Positions 1 through 6,436 of a DNA stretch of 9,934 nt are shown here, one piece after another. Origin of the DNA: Steroidobacteraceae bacterium (GTDB lineage: Bacteria > Pseudomonadota > Gammaproteobacteria > Steroidobacterales > Steroidobacteraceae); contig JABEVI010000051.1 in assembly GCA_013044085.1 (NCBI GenBank), forward strand, positions 1 through 9,934, written 5' to 3'. The translations under genes were made by a program, and so were the position numbers. The notes beneath the pieces were generated by a model, which was not told the origin of the DNA, searched no databases, and saw only the letters and a program-made list of their open reading frames with translations. Every line of letters starts with the position of its first letter. Position 1 is the stretch's first letter.

Positions 1-2466
1 CCCGCACCGGTGGACGATGCCGATGCAGTCGATCGCGAAATCGCCAACATCTACAGCGAGGAGGCGACCGAGCTGCTCGAGAGCGCGCAAGCCTCGCTCG
101 GAGCGTGGAACGGCGACCGGCGTAACAAGGCACCGGTCGCGGAATTGCAGCGCCAGCTGCATACCCTGAAGGGCGGGGCGCGCATGGCCGGGATCACGGC
201 CATGGGTGATCTGAGCCACGAGCTCGAGACGCTGGTGATCCAGATCGACGGCGGCTTCGTCGCCGCCACCGATCTTGCCCATACGGTTTTGCAGGCGAGT
301 CTGGACGAACTGGCGCGCATGCGCGACCTGGTCGGCGCCGGCGCCTGGCCATCGCCGGCGAGCGCGCTGATTGCACGGATTAGATCGCTTGCCGACCCGC
401 GTGCCGAGGTTCCGTCCGCGGCCGCTCCCGGCGGCGCGGGTCCGGTCGATGAGCGCACCGCCGTCCCCGCGCCGGGCGCAGCGCCCTTCCCGGCGCAGCC
501 GGCGGCGAGCGCGGCAGCCGAGGAGGTGGCGTCGTCCCTAGCCGCCGAGCACGAGGCGCCGGCGGTGTCCGCCGAATTCGGCACCACCAGCCCGGAACTG
601 CCGGGCACACCGGTGCTGCCGGGACGGGAGTCCGGGCCCGTCGAGCGGGCGGAGATGGCGCGGGTCGACGCGGATCTGCTCGACACGATGCTGAACAATG
701 CGGGCGAAGTAAGCATATTTCGCGCCCGCCTCGACCAGCAGATCAACTCCATCGACTTCAACCTCGCGGAACTTGCCCGCACGGTGACCCGATTGAAGGA
801 GCAACTGCGCGCTCTGGAAATCGAAACCGAGGCGCAAATCCTGAATCGCCACGAGGACGCGCAACCACGCCGGGCCGATTTCGACCCTCTGGAGCTGGAT
901 CGTTATTCCTCGCTGCAACAATACTCGCGCGCGCTCGCGGAGACCTCGAACGACGTCGCCAGCATCCAGGGGCTTCTCGAGACACTGACGCGTGAGGCGC
1001 AGAACTTGTCGACGCAACAGGCCCGCGTGATCACCGAGCTGCAGAACAGCCTGATGCGCACCCGCATGGTGCCCTTCCAACGGCATGTGCAGCGGCTGAC
1101 GCGGCTGGTGCGCCAGGCGGCACACGACACCGGCAAGCGGGCTGAATTGGCCGTCAATGGCGCCGCCGCGGAGCTCGACCGGCAGATGCTCGAGCGCATG
1201 GTGCCGCCGCTCGAGCACATGCTGCGCAACGCGATCGTGCACGGCATCGAGGCGCCGGAGCGCAGGGTCGCGCTCGGCAAGCCCGAAGTGGGTCGTATCT
1301 CGGTGAGCCTCGAGCGCGATGGCGCCGAGATCGTCATCGTCGTCGCCGACGATGGCGCCGGTATCGACGTGCAGCTGATCCGTGAGAAGGCGATAGCGCT
1401 CGGCCTCGCCGATCCGCAGGCGAAACTGACCGACGAGGAGGCGACTCAGCTGATACTGGAACCGGGTTTCAGCACCGCCGGCCGGGTGACCCAGGCGGCC
1501 GGTCGAGGGGTCGGCATGGATGTCGTCGCGACCGAAGTGAAGAAGCTCGGCGGTGGCCTGTTCATCGAGTCGAGTTTGGGCGCAGGTTCGCGTTTCACGA
1601 TACGCCTGCCGTTCACGCTCGCGATCAGCCAGGCATTGATCGTGCGCGTCGCGGACGAAGTCTACGCATTGCCGCTGGCGACGGTCGAGGGTGTCGTGCG
1701 GCTGCCGCGCAGCATCGTCGCCCGACATCTCGGGCGCGATGGGCCGCCGTTCGAGTATGGCGGTCAGAAATACCGGTTCCAGCATCTGGGTGCCTTCGTC
1801 GGCCTTGGCGAGGGGCAGCTGCCGGAGGCGGACGTGTCGCTGTCGGTGGTTCTCATTCGCGCCGGCGAGCATTCGACCGCGCTCGTGACCGACGAACTCG
1901 TCGGTAGCCGGGAGATCGTCGTCAAGTCTCTGGGGCCGCAGATTTCCGCGATCCGCGGCATCGCCGGCGCGACGATCCTCGGCGACGGTCGGGTCGTGAT
2001 CATCCTCGACATGGGATCCCTGGTGCGTTCCGAGTGGCGTTCGCGTCCGAGTGAAACCCCGCTGCTCGATCAGCGCGACCGGCGCACCGTCGCCCTGGTG
2101 GTCGACGACTCGATCACCGTGCGACGGGTGACGCAGCGGCTGCTCGAGCGTAACGGCATGCGCGTGGTGACTGCGAAGGATGGCGTCGAGGCGGTCTCGA
2201 TCCTGCAGGACCTGAAACCCGACGTGATATTGCTGGACATCGAGATGCCGCGCATGGACGGCTACGAAGTCGCCGCGCACGTACGCGGCGATCCGCGCCT
2301 GCGCGACGTGCCGATCGTGATGATCACCTCTCGCGTCAGCGAGAAACACCGTGCGCGCGCCATCGAACTCGGTGTCGACGATTACCTCGGCAAGCCCTAC
2401 CAGGAGACCCAGTTGCTCGATGCGATCGAGCCGCTCGTGAACCGTCGTAGCGCGGTCGGGCAATGA
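1..2466 (+). CDS. chpA: ChpA/PilL-type hybrid chemotaxis histidine kinase (5' end outside window)
   Basis: This is the C-terminal part of a CheA-family kinase of the type IV pilus/twitching pathway, which phosphorylates PilG/PilH-like regulators. The frame is open from base 1, so the GTG at 10 is probably internal. Residues counted from that GTG show: an Hpt domain (about 10-110) with phospho-acceptor His51 in HTLKGGARMAG; an Ala/Pro-rich linker (about 130-210); an extended coiled-coil dimerisation region (about 218-350) ending in RTRMVPF; an ATPase domain with N-box Asn407 (HMLRNAIVHG), G1 DDGAGI (447-452), F-box Phe487 and G2 GRGVGM (498-503); a CheW domain (about 535-675); and a receiver domain (about 695-812) with Asp699/Asp700, phospho-acceptor Asp743, Thr773 and Lys795. 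All catalytic motifs are intact. The terminal receiver and long dimerisation region fit ChpA/PilL better than flagellar CheA. ChpA proteins usually carry several Hpt-like domains; only one is visible here. chpC follows directly. Confidence 0.9.
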   Translation, partial: PAPVDDADAVDREIANIYSEEATELLESAQASLGAWNGDRRNKAPVAELQRQLHTLKGGARMAGITAMGDLSHELETLVIQIDGGFVAATDLAHTVLQASLDELARMRDLVGAGAWPSPASALIARIRSLADPRAEVPSAAAPGGAGPVDERTAVPAPGAAPFPAQPAASAAAEEVASSLAAEHEAPAVSAEFGTTSPELPGTPVLPGRESGPVERAEMARVDADLLDTMLNNAGEVSIFRARLDQQINSIDFNLAELARTVTRLKEQLRALEIETEAQILNRHEDAQPRRADFDPLELDRYSSLQQYSRALAETSNDVASIQGLLETLTREAQNLSTQQARVITELQNSLMRTRMVPFQRHVQRLTRLVRQAAHDTGKRAELAVNGAAAELDRQMLERMVPPLEHMLRNAIVHGIEAPERRVALGKPEVGRISVSLERDGAEIVIVVADDGAGIDVQLIREKAIALGLADPQAKLTDEEATQLILEPGFSTAGRVTQAAGRGVGMDVVATEVKKLGGGLFIESSLGAGSRFTIRLPFTLAISQALIVRVADEVYALPLATVEGVVRLPRSIVARHLGRDGPPFEYGGQKYRFQHLGAFVGLGEGQLPEADVSLSVVLIRAGEHSTALVTDELVGSREIVVKSLGPQISAIRGIAGATILGDGRVVIILDMGSLVRSEWRSRPSETPLLDQRDRRTVALVVDDSITVRRVTQRLLERNGMRVVTAKDGVEAVSILQDLKPDVILLDIEMPRMDGYEVAAHVRGDPRLRDVPIVMITSRVSEKHRARAIELGVDDYLGKPYQETQLLDAIEPLVNRRSAVGQ

Positions 2467-2467
2467 C

Positions 2468-2474
2468 GGGGAGG
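2468..2474 (+). promoter_or_regulatory. Ribosome binding site of chpC
   Basis: GGGGAGG lies immediately after the chpA stop codon and 7 nt before the GTG at 2482. It supports that GTG as the chpC start. The next in-frame ATG lies well inside the conserved CheW fold. Confidence 0.75.
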
Positions 2475-2481
2475 CTGCCGC

Positions 2482-2955
2482 GTGTCGGACCTGCGTGACG
2501 AACTGTACAGCTTGTTGGTGCCGCTGGTGGGCGAACGCCTGATCGTGCCGCGCGCGTGTGTCGCCGAGGTCATCGGCTACCAGACGCTCGCGCAGATGAC
2601 CAACGCCCCGCCCTGGTACCTGGGTCTCGTGTCGTGGAACGGCTCGAACCTGCCGGTGGTTTCGTTCGAGGGTGCGCTCGGCCAGTCGCTGCCCAACATC
2701 TCCGGGCGCACGCGTATCGTCGTTTTCCACGCCCATGACGACAAGCTGCCGGTCGATTATTTCGGCATCTTGACGCAGGGCTTTCCCCAATTGGTGCGTG
2801 TGAACGCCGACGTGATCCGCCCCGATCCTTCGCGCAGTTTTGCCGAGAGATCGCCCGTCATCTGCCAGGTGCGCATGGTCAATGAGACGCCGTTGGTGCC
2901 CGATCTGCAGCGGCTCGAACAGATGATCGCCGAGGAAACCTCGGTGCTCGGCTGA
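2482..2955 (+). CDS. chpC: CheW-like scaffold protein ChpC
   Basis: A 157-residue protein made of a single CheW-like domain. Such proteins link chemoreceptors to the CheA-type kinase at the inner face of the membrane. Recognisable parts are the N-terminal beta hairpin LVGERLIVPRACVAEVI (about 15-31), the central PPWYLGLVSWNGSNLPVVSF stretch (43-62), and the RIVVFHA strand (about 78-84). It starts with GTG behind a strong GGGGAGG site, 15 bp after the kinase stop, so it is almost certainly co-transcribed and probably translationally coupled. The order kinase then ChpC matches the end of the Pseudomonas pil-chp cluster, but the CheB-type chpB that lies between them there is absent here. A PilI-type CheW protein is the alternative; the position after the kinase favours ChpC. 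The next gene is convergent, so the operon ends here. Confidence 0.82.
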   Translation: MSDLRDELYSLLVPLVGERLIVPRACVAEVIGYQTLAQMTNAPPWYLGLVSWNGSNLPVVSFEGALGQSLPNISGRTRIVVFHAHDDKLPVDYFGILTQGFPQLVRVNADVIRPDPSRSFAERSPVICQVRMVNETPLVPDLQRLEQMIAEETSVLG

Positions 2956-2963
2956 GTTCGGAC

Positions 2964-2980
2964 CCCGGATCGAGTCCGGG
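2964..2980. terminator. Possible weak hairpin between convergent chpC and rsmE
   Basis: A 6-bp perfect stem, CCCGGA (2964-2969) pairing with TCCGGG (2975-2980), with a 5-nt loop, sits in the 33-bp gap between two convergent stop codons. Neither strand has a T-run after the stem, so it is not a standard intrinsic terminator. A competing 4-bp pairing, GGAC (2960-2963) with GTCC (2974-2977), overlaps it. Position is the main argument for a transcription-end role. Confidence 0.3.
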
Positions 2981-2988
2981 CGCGGTCG

Positions 2989-3738
2989 CTATCGGTCCTG
3001 TCGGGCCCCGTGCAGGTCGCCGAACCGGGATTGCAGCCAGACGAGCGCCGCGACCGCGGCGGTATCCGCGCGCAGTATGCGCGGTCCCAGGCGCAGGCCG
3101 CGATAGCCCGCGGCCCGCAACGCATCGATCTCGTCGGGGGCGAATCCGCCCTCCGGGCCGATCGCGAATTGCTGTGAAACCGGCGCCGTGCCGGCTGGTG
3201 CCGGATCATCGGCATCCGGGTCGAAGACGAGGCGCTCGCCCGTGTGTGGATCCGCGCCGAGGAAATCCGCGAGCGTCAGCGGTGTCTCGATGGTCGGCAG
3301 CCGGTTTCGTCCGCACTGCTCGCAGGCGCTTGCGGCGACGGCGCGCCAATGTGCCGCCTTCGACTCCGCCTGCCTGCCGGAGAACTTGACGACGCTGCGC
3401 TCGCTCAGCAGCGGCACGATCCTGTGGACACCGAGTTCGGTCGCCTTCTGAACGATCCAGTCCATCCGGTCGCCGCGGGGAATGCATTGCAACAGCGTCA
3501 GTGCGATCGGCGACTCCCGGTCGACGGGCCGCGAATCACCGACAGAAATCGCAACGCGTGTGCCGCTGACCGACTCGATGCGTGCGGCGTATTCGCGCCC
3601 GTCACCGTTGAACAGCACGAGGGAGTCACCGCTGCGGGCGCGCAGCACCCGCGCGACGTGCGCCGCGGGCGCGGCCGGCAGTTCCATCCGGTCCCCCGTC
3701 CTGAGCGCGGTCGCGACGTACGCGCGCGTCAGTCGCAT
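2989..3738 (-). CDS. rsmE: 16S rRNA (uracil-1498-N3)-methyltransferase RsmE
   Basis: A SPOUT-class methyltransferase that transfers a methyl group from S-adenosylmethionine to N3 of U1498 in 16S rRNA of the assembled 30S subunit. The 249 residues match the family's usual length. An N-terminal PUA-like RNA-binding part (about 1-70, including LVLFNGDGREY) is followed by the catalytic part with RGDRMDWIVQKATELG (88-103), ACEQCGRNRLP (138-148), FAIGPEGGF (191-199) and the trefoil-knot signature LRLGPRILRADTA (215-227), which binds SAM. The start at 3738 gives the standard MRLTR N-terminus. The frame is open further upstream to 3963, but that stretch lies inside bioA and is Arg-rich shadow sequence. 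The start overlaps the end of bioA by 10 bp, so translation is probably coupled to it. All signature motifs are present. Confidence 0.93.
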   Translation of the reverse strand: MRLTRAYVATALRTGDRMELPAAPAAHVARVLRARSGDSLVLFNGDGREYAARIESVSGTRVAISVGDSRPVDRESPIALTLLQCIPRGDRMDWIVQKATELGVHRIVPLLSERSVVKFSGRQAESKAAHWRAVAASACEQCGRNRLPTIETPLTLADFLGADPHTGERLVFDPDADDPAPAGTAPVSQQFAIGPEGGFAPDEIDALRAAGYRGLRLGPRILRADTAAVAALVWLQSRFGDLHGARQDR

Positions 3739-5105
3739 GTCGCGAGTTCGATGCCTTCGGCGGCGGTGTCGACGATCAGATCCATCTGCGCCTCGTCGAC
3801 GACATAGGGCGGCATGAAGTAGACGACGTCGCCGATCGGCCGTAGCAGCACGCCGCGGCCGAGCGCGTGGCGGTGGACGCGCCGGCCGCGACGCTCCTGC
3901 CAGGGGTAGGCTTCGCGCGTTGCCTTGATCCGGGCGAGTTCGACGGCGACGATCATGCCGCACTGCCGGACCTCGGCGACGTGCGGATGCGCCTCGAGTT
4001 CACGTGCCCGGCGCCCGAGGTGCGCGGCCTTCACGCGGTTTACGGCGATCGTGTTCTCCTCGGCGAATATGTCGAGCGTCGCGAGCGCGACACGGCAGGC
4101 GAGCGGGTTCGCGGTGTAGCTGTGCGAATGCAGGAAGGCGCGCAACGCGGTGTACTCGTCGTAGAAGGCATCGTAGACTTCGTCGTTCGTCATCACCACC
4201 GACAGCGGTAGAAAGCCGCCCGTCAAGCCCTTCGACAGGCACAGGAAATCGGGTGTCACCGCCGCCTGTTCGCACGCGAACATCGTGCCCGTGCGGCCGA
4301 AGCCGACGGCGATCTCGTCGGCGATCAGATGGACCCGATGCCGATCGCAGGCCTCGCGCAGCCGCGCCAGGTACACCGGGTGGTACATGCGCATGCCGCC
4401 GGCGCATTGCACCAGCGGCTCGACGATCACCGCGGCGACCTCGCCGGCATGCTGCTCGAGGAGCCGCTCCATGAGCTCGAACTTGCGCAGCGAGTGCGCC
4501 TCCCAGGACTCGCCTGGCTCGCGCCGGTAACAGTCGGGCGAGGGCGCCGTGATCACGTCCATCAACAGCGGGCGATACAATGCCTTGTACAGATCGACAT
4601 CGCCGACCGCGAGGGCACCGAGTGTTTCCCCGTGGTAGCCGTTGGCGAGCGCGATGAAACGCGTCTTGCGTGAATCGCCGCGGTTGCGCCAGTAGTGGAA
4701 GCTCATCTTCAGCGCGACCTCGACCGCGGCCGAGCCGTTGTCGGCGAAGAAGCAGCGCGTGAGTCCGCGCGGCACGATCGTCGTCAACCGCTCCGCGAGG
4801 CGCACGGCCGGTTCATGCGTGAAGCCGGCGAAGATCACGTGTTCGAGCGTCGCGGCCTGGTCGGCGAGCGCCGCGGCGATTCGCGGGTTGGCGTGGCCGA
4901 ACAAATTCACCCACCAGGAGCTGATCGCGTCGAGGTAGCGCTTGCCGTCGAAATCTTCGAGCCACACTCCGGAGCCACGGCGGATCGGGATCGGCGGCAG
5001 CGATTCGTGATCCTTCATCTGCGTGCAGGGATGCCAGACCCGCCGCAAATCGCGCGTGGCCAGGTCCGCCGGGTTGTTCGGGTCGGCATTCATGGGCCGG
5101 CGCAT
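3729..5105 (-). CDS. bioA: Adenosylmethionine-8-amino-7-oxononanoate aminotransferase (biotin synthesis)
   Basis: A cytosolic class-III PLP aminotransferase that converts 7-keto-8-aminopelargonate to 7,8-diaminopelargonate, normally using SAM as amino donor. The 458 residues show WHPCTQM (24-30), ISSWWVNLFGHANPR (61-75), NGYHGETLGA (155-164), the cofactor aspartate Asp263 in IADEIAVGFGRTG (261-273), and the PLP Schiff-base lysine Lys292 in LSKGLTGGFLPLSVV (290-304). Length and motifs fit BioA rather than ornithine or GABA aminotransferases. Position 27 is Cys where Escherichia coli BioA has Tyr17. ATG at 5105 gives the longest product; ATG at 5093 (four residues shorter) is equally plausible, and neither has a clear Shine-Dalgarno site. 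No other bio genes lie in the window, and I saw no BirA-type operator upstream. It overlaps rsmE downstream. Confidence 0.93.
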   Translation of the reverse strand: MRRPMNADPNNPADLATRDLRRVWHPCTQMKDHESLPPIPIRRGSGVWLEDFDGKRYLDAISSWWVNLFGHANPRIAAALADQAATLEHVIFAGFTHEPAVRLAERLTTIVPRGLTRCFFADNGSAAVEVALKMSFHYWRNRGDSRKTRFIALANGYHGETLGALAVGDVDLYKALYRPLLMDVITAPSPDCYRREPGESWEAHSLRKFELMERLLEQHAGEVAAVIVEPLVQCAGGMRMYHPVYLARLREACDRHRVHLIADEIAVGFGRTGTMFACEQAAVTPDFLCLSKGLTGGFLPLSVVMTNDEVYDAFYDEYTALRAFLHSHSYTANPLACRVALATLDIFAEENTIAVNRVKAAHLGRRARELEAHPHVAEVRQCGMIVAVELARIKATREAYPWQERRGRRVHRHALGRGVLLRPIGDVVYFMPPYVVDEAQMDLIVDTAAEGIELATCD

Positions 5106-5146
5106 TTTCGCATATGCTTGTCGAAGAGCAACGAGGATCGTGGTCG
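5106..5146. promoter_or_regulatory. Very short divergent region between bioA and ampD
   Basis: Only 41 bp (53 bp if bioA starts at 5093) separate the two divergent starts, so any promoters must overlap each other or the flanking coding sequence. A weak -10-like TATGCT at 5113-5118 could serve ampD, with a poor TTCATG at 5089-5094 as -35. I saw no convincing promoter for bioA. The GAGGA at 5133-5137 is the ampD ribosome site. Confidence 0.25.
5133..5137 (+). promoter_or_regulatory. Ribosome binding site deciding the ampD start
   Basis: GAGGA lies 9 nt before the ATG at 5147. The upstream in-frame ATG at 5114 has no such site and would add 11 poorly conserved residues, so 5147 is preferred. 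The ATG at 5150 is 12 nt away and less likely. Confidence 0.6.
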
Positions 5147-5749
5147 ATGATGCGTCTGCCGAGCTTCGAAGTCGATGCGGGTACCGGCCTGATGCGCGGC
5201 GTGCGCCGGGTGGATTCGCCGAATTTCGACGCGCGTCCCGCGGGCATGGCGGTCGATCTGCTGGTCGTGCACGGCATCAGTCTGCCGCCCGGCGCCTTTG
5301 GCGGGCCGTGGATCGATCGGCTGTTCACGAACTCGCTGCCGGCGGGCGAACACCCGTATTTCGCCGAGGTGCGGGCGCTGCGGGTGTCGGCGCATCTGTT
5401 GATCCGGCGCGACGGGGAAGTCACGCAGTACGTGAAATTCACCGACCGCGCATGGCATGCCGGCGAATCCCGTCATCTCGGCCGGACAGCGTGCAACGAT
5501 TTCTCGATCGGCATCGAACTAGAGGGTGCCGACCGTGAACCGTACGAGGATGTTCAATACCGCGTTCTCGCCCAGGTGGTCGCGGCGCTGTGCGCCGCGT
5601 ATCCGGAACTCTCACCGGAGCGCCTGGTGGGCCACAGTGACATCGCGCCGGGGCGAAAAACCGATCCGGGGCCCGCATTCGACTGGCCGCGCGCGCGCAA
5701 GCTCGCCGCATTGGCCGTCGCAGCGGCGCGCAATCAGTCCCGCGGTTGA
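5147..5749 (+). CDS. ampD: 1,6-anhydro-N-acetylmuramyl-L-alanine amidase AmpD
   Basis: A cytosolic zinc amidase of peptidoglycan recycling that cuts between anhydro-MurNAc and L-alanine of imported muropeptides. In species with AmpR/AmpC its loss raises beta-lactamase expression, but neither gene is in the window. With the start at 5147 the protein has 200 residues, close to the usual AmpD length. Family blocks are SPNFDARP, LLVVHGISLPPGAFGGPWID, VSAHLLIRRDGEVTQYV, WHAGES, CNDFSIGIELEG and GHSDIAPGRKTDPGPAFDW. By alignment with the Citrobacter enzyme, the zinc ligands are His42, His163 and Asp173, and the catalytic pair is Glu124 and Lys171; all are present. There is no signal peptide, which supports cytosolic AmpD rather than periplasmic AmiD. 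Its last 16 bp overlap the end of the convergent cobalamin gene. Confidence 0.94.
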   Translation: MMRLPSFEVDAGTGLMRGVRRVDSPNFDARPAGMAVDLLVVHGISLPPGAFGGPWIDRLFTNSLPAGEHPYFAEVRALRVSAHLLIRRDGEVTQYVKFTDRAWHAGESRHLGRTACNDFSIGIELEGADREPYEDVQYRVLAQVVAALCAAYPELSPERLVGHSDIAPGRKTDPGPAFDWPRARKLAALAVAAARNQSRG

Positions 5750-6309
5750 GGCGCGACAGTCGGCGCATCGCGGCGCCAGAGGACTTCGCCGCCGTTCTCA
5801 TGGCGTGCGAGCATGCGCGCCACGACGAAAAGCAGGTCGGATAGCCGGTTCAAGTAAATCAGGGCCTCGGGAGCGACGTCTTCCGTGCGTGCAAGCAACC
5901 AGCCACGCCGTTCCGCGCGTCGGCAGACCGTGCGGGCCAGGTGGCAGGCGGCCGTGGCCGCTCCCCCTCCGGGCAGAATGAACTCTTTGAGAGGCGGCAG
6001 TGTCGCGTTGAACGCATCGAGTTGCGATTCCAGGCGACTGACGTGCGCGGCGCTGATCACGCGATGCCCCGGGATGCACAACTCGGCCCCCAAATCGAAC
6101 AGATCGTGCTGCACTCCGGTGAGGCAGCGGCGCACCGGCTCGGGAAGGTCCGCAACCGCGAGTACCATGCCGAGCGCGCTGTTGGCCTCATCAACGGTTC
6201 CATAGGCCTCTACCCGGGCATGTTCCTTGGGTACTCGCGTGCCATCGCCGAGGGCCGTGGTTCCCTCATCACCGGTACGCGTATAGATCTTGCTGAGCCT
6301 GTGCCCCAT
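5734..6309 (-). CDS. PduO-type cob(I)alamin adenosyltransferase
   Basis: Transfers the 5'-deoxyadenosyl group of ATP to cob(I)alamin to form adenosylcobalamin; it acts in the cytosol, typically as a trimer. The 191 residues show the ATP-binding N-terminus TRTGDEGTTALGDG (10-23), RVEAYGTVDEANSALG (32-47), FDLGAEL, the Arg-rich helix CRRAERR (129-135) and YLNRLSDLLFVVARM (152-166), all standard for the PduO/MMAB family and unlike the P-loop CobA/BtuR type. The start at 6309 (MGHRLSKIYTRTGDEG) is the family's usual N-terminus; the open frame upstream to 6558 is non-conserved and runs antisense into the next gene. No cobalamin synthesis gene or B12-dependent enzyme is adjacent, so a salvage role is inferred. 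A good -35 element lies upstream at 6363-6368. Confidence 0.92.
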   Translation of the reverse strand: MGHRLSKIYTRTGDEGTTALGDGTRVPKEHARVEAYGTVDEANSALGMVLAVADLPEPVRRCLTGVQHDLFDLGAELCIPGHRVISAAHVSRLESQLDAFNATLPPLKEFILPGGGAATAACHLARTVCRRAERRGWLLARTEDVAPEALIYLNRLSDLLFVVARMLARHENGGEVLWRRDAPTVAPQPRD

Positions 6310-6316
6310 GGATTTT

Positions 6317-6326
6317 CTCGATCGAG
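6317..6326. repeat. 10-bp perfect dyad at the start of the adenosyltransferase leader
   Basis: CTCGATCGAG is a perfect palindrome lying between the proposed -10 and the ATG at 6309, and its last GAG on the minus strand would form part of that gene's weak ribosome site. It could be a small operator, but palindromes of this length are expected several times by chance in 10 kb. Confidence 0.2.
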
Positions 6327-6338
6327 GTTGGGGTTCGG

Positions 6339-6368
6339 ACGGTAGGCGGATGACGCGGTTTATGTCAA
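6339..6368 (-). promoter_or_regulatory. Candidate sigma-70 promoter for the cobalamin adenosyltransferase gene
   Basis: Reading the minus strand, a perfect -35 TTGACA (6368 to 6363) is followed after 18 bp by TACCGT (6344 to 6339), which matches the TATAAT consensus at three positions. Transcription would start near 6332, leaving a leader of about 20 nt, too short for a cobalamin riboswitch. The -35 is strong; the -10 is weak. Confidence 0.4.
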
Positions 6369-6423
6369 GGTTATCGCTGTCCGGCGACCGATTCTTCGTC
6401 GGCGTGTTGTGCAGCAAGGATTC

Positions 6424-6429
6424 AAGGAG
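6424..6429 (+). promoter_or_regulatory. Ribosome binding site deciding the start of the IMPase-family gene
   Basis: AAGGAG lies 7 nt before the ATG at 6437. It rules against the longer open frame starting at 6290, whose extra 49 residues lie over the divergent promoter region and are not family-like. Confidence 0.8.
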
Positions 6430-6436
6430 TCGCTCG

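Noticed and set aside
538..2790. A 750-codon open frame on the minus strand opposite the kinase gene and chpC
   Set aside because: The protein is rich in Arg, His, Asp and Gln, has no family motif, and lies fully antisense to a gene with intact kinase motifs. In GC-rich DNA, strong third-position G/C in the true frame often leaves an antisense frame open.
3739..3963. N-terminal extension of rsmE up to 3963
   Set aside because: The added residues are almost all Arg/Ala/Pro and overlap bioA; the conserved RsmE N-terminus begins at 3738.
6290..6436. Earlier start of the phosphatase gene at 6290
   Set aside because: The AAGGAG site before 6437 and the family alignment favour the shorter protein.
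6310..6436. Cobalamin riboswitch upstream of the adenosyltransferase gene
   Set aside because: The gap is 127 bp and shared by two divergent genes, the likely leader is about 20 nt, and I could not recognise a B12-box-like core.
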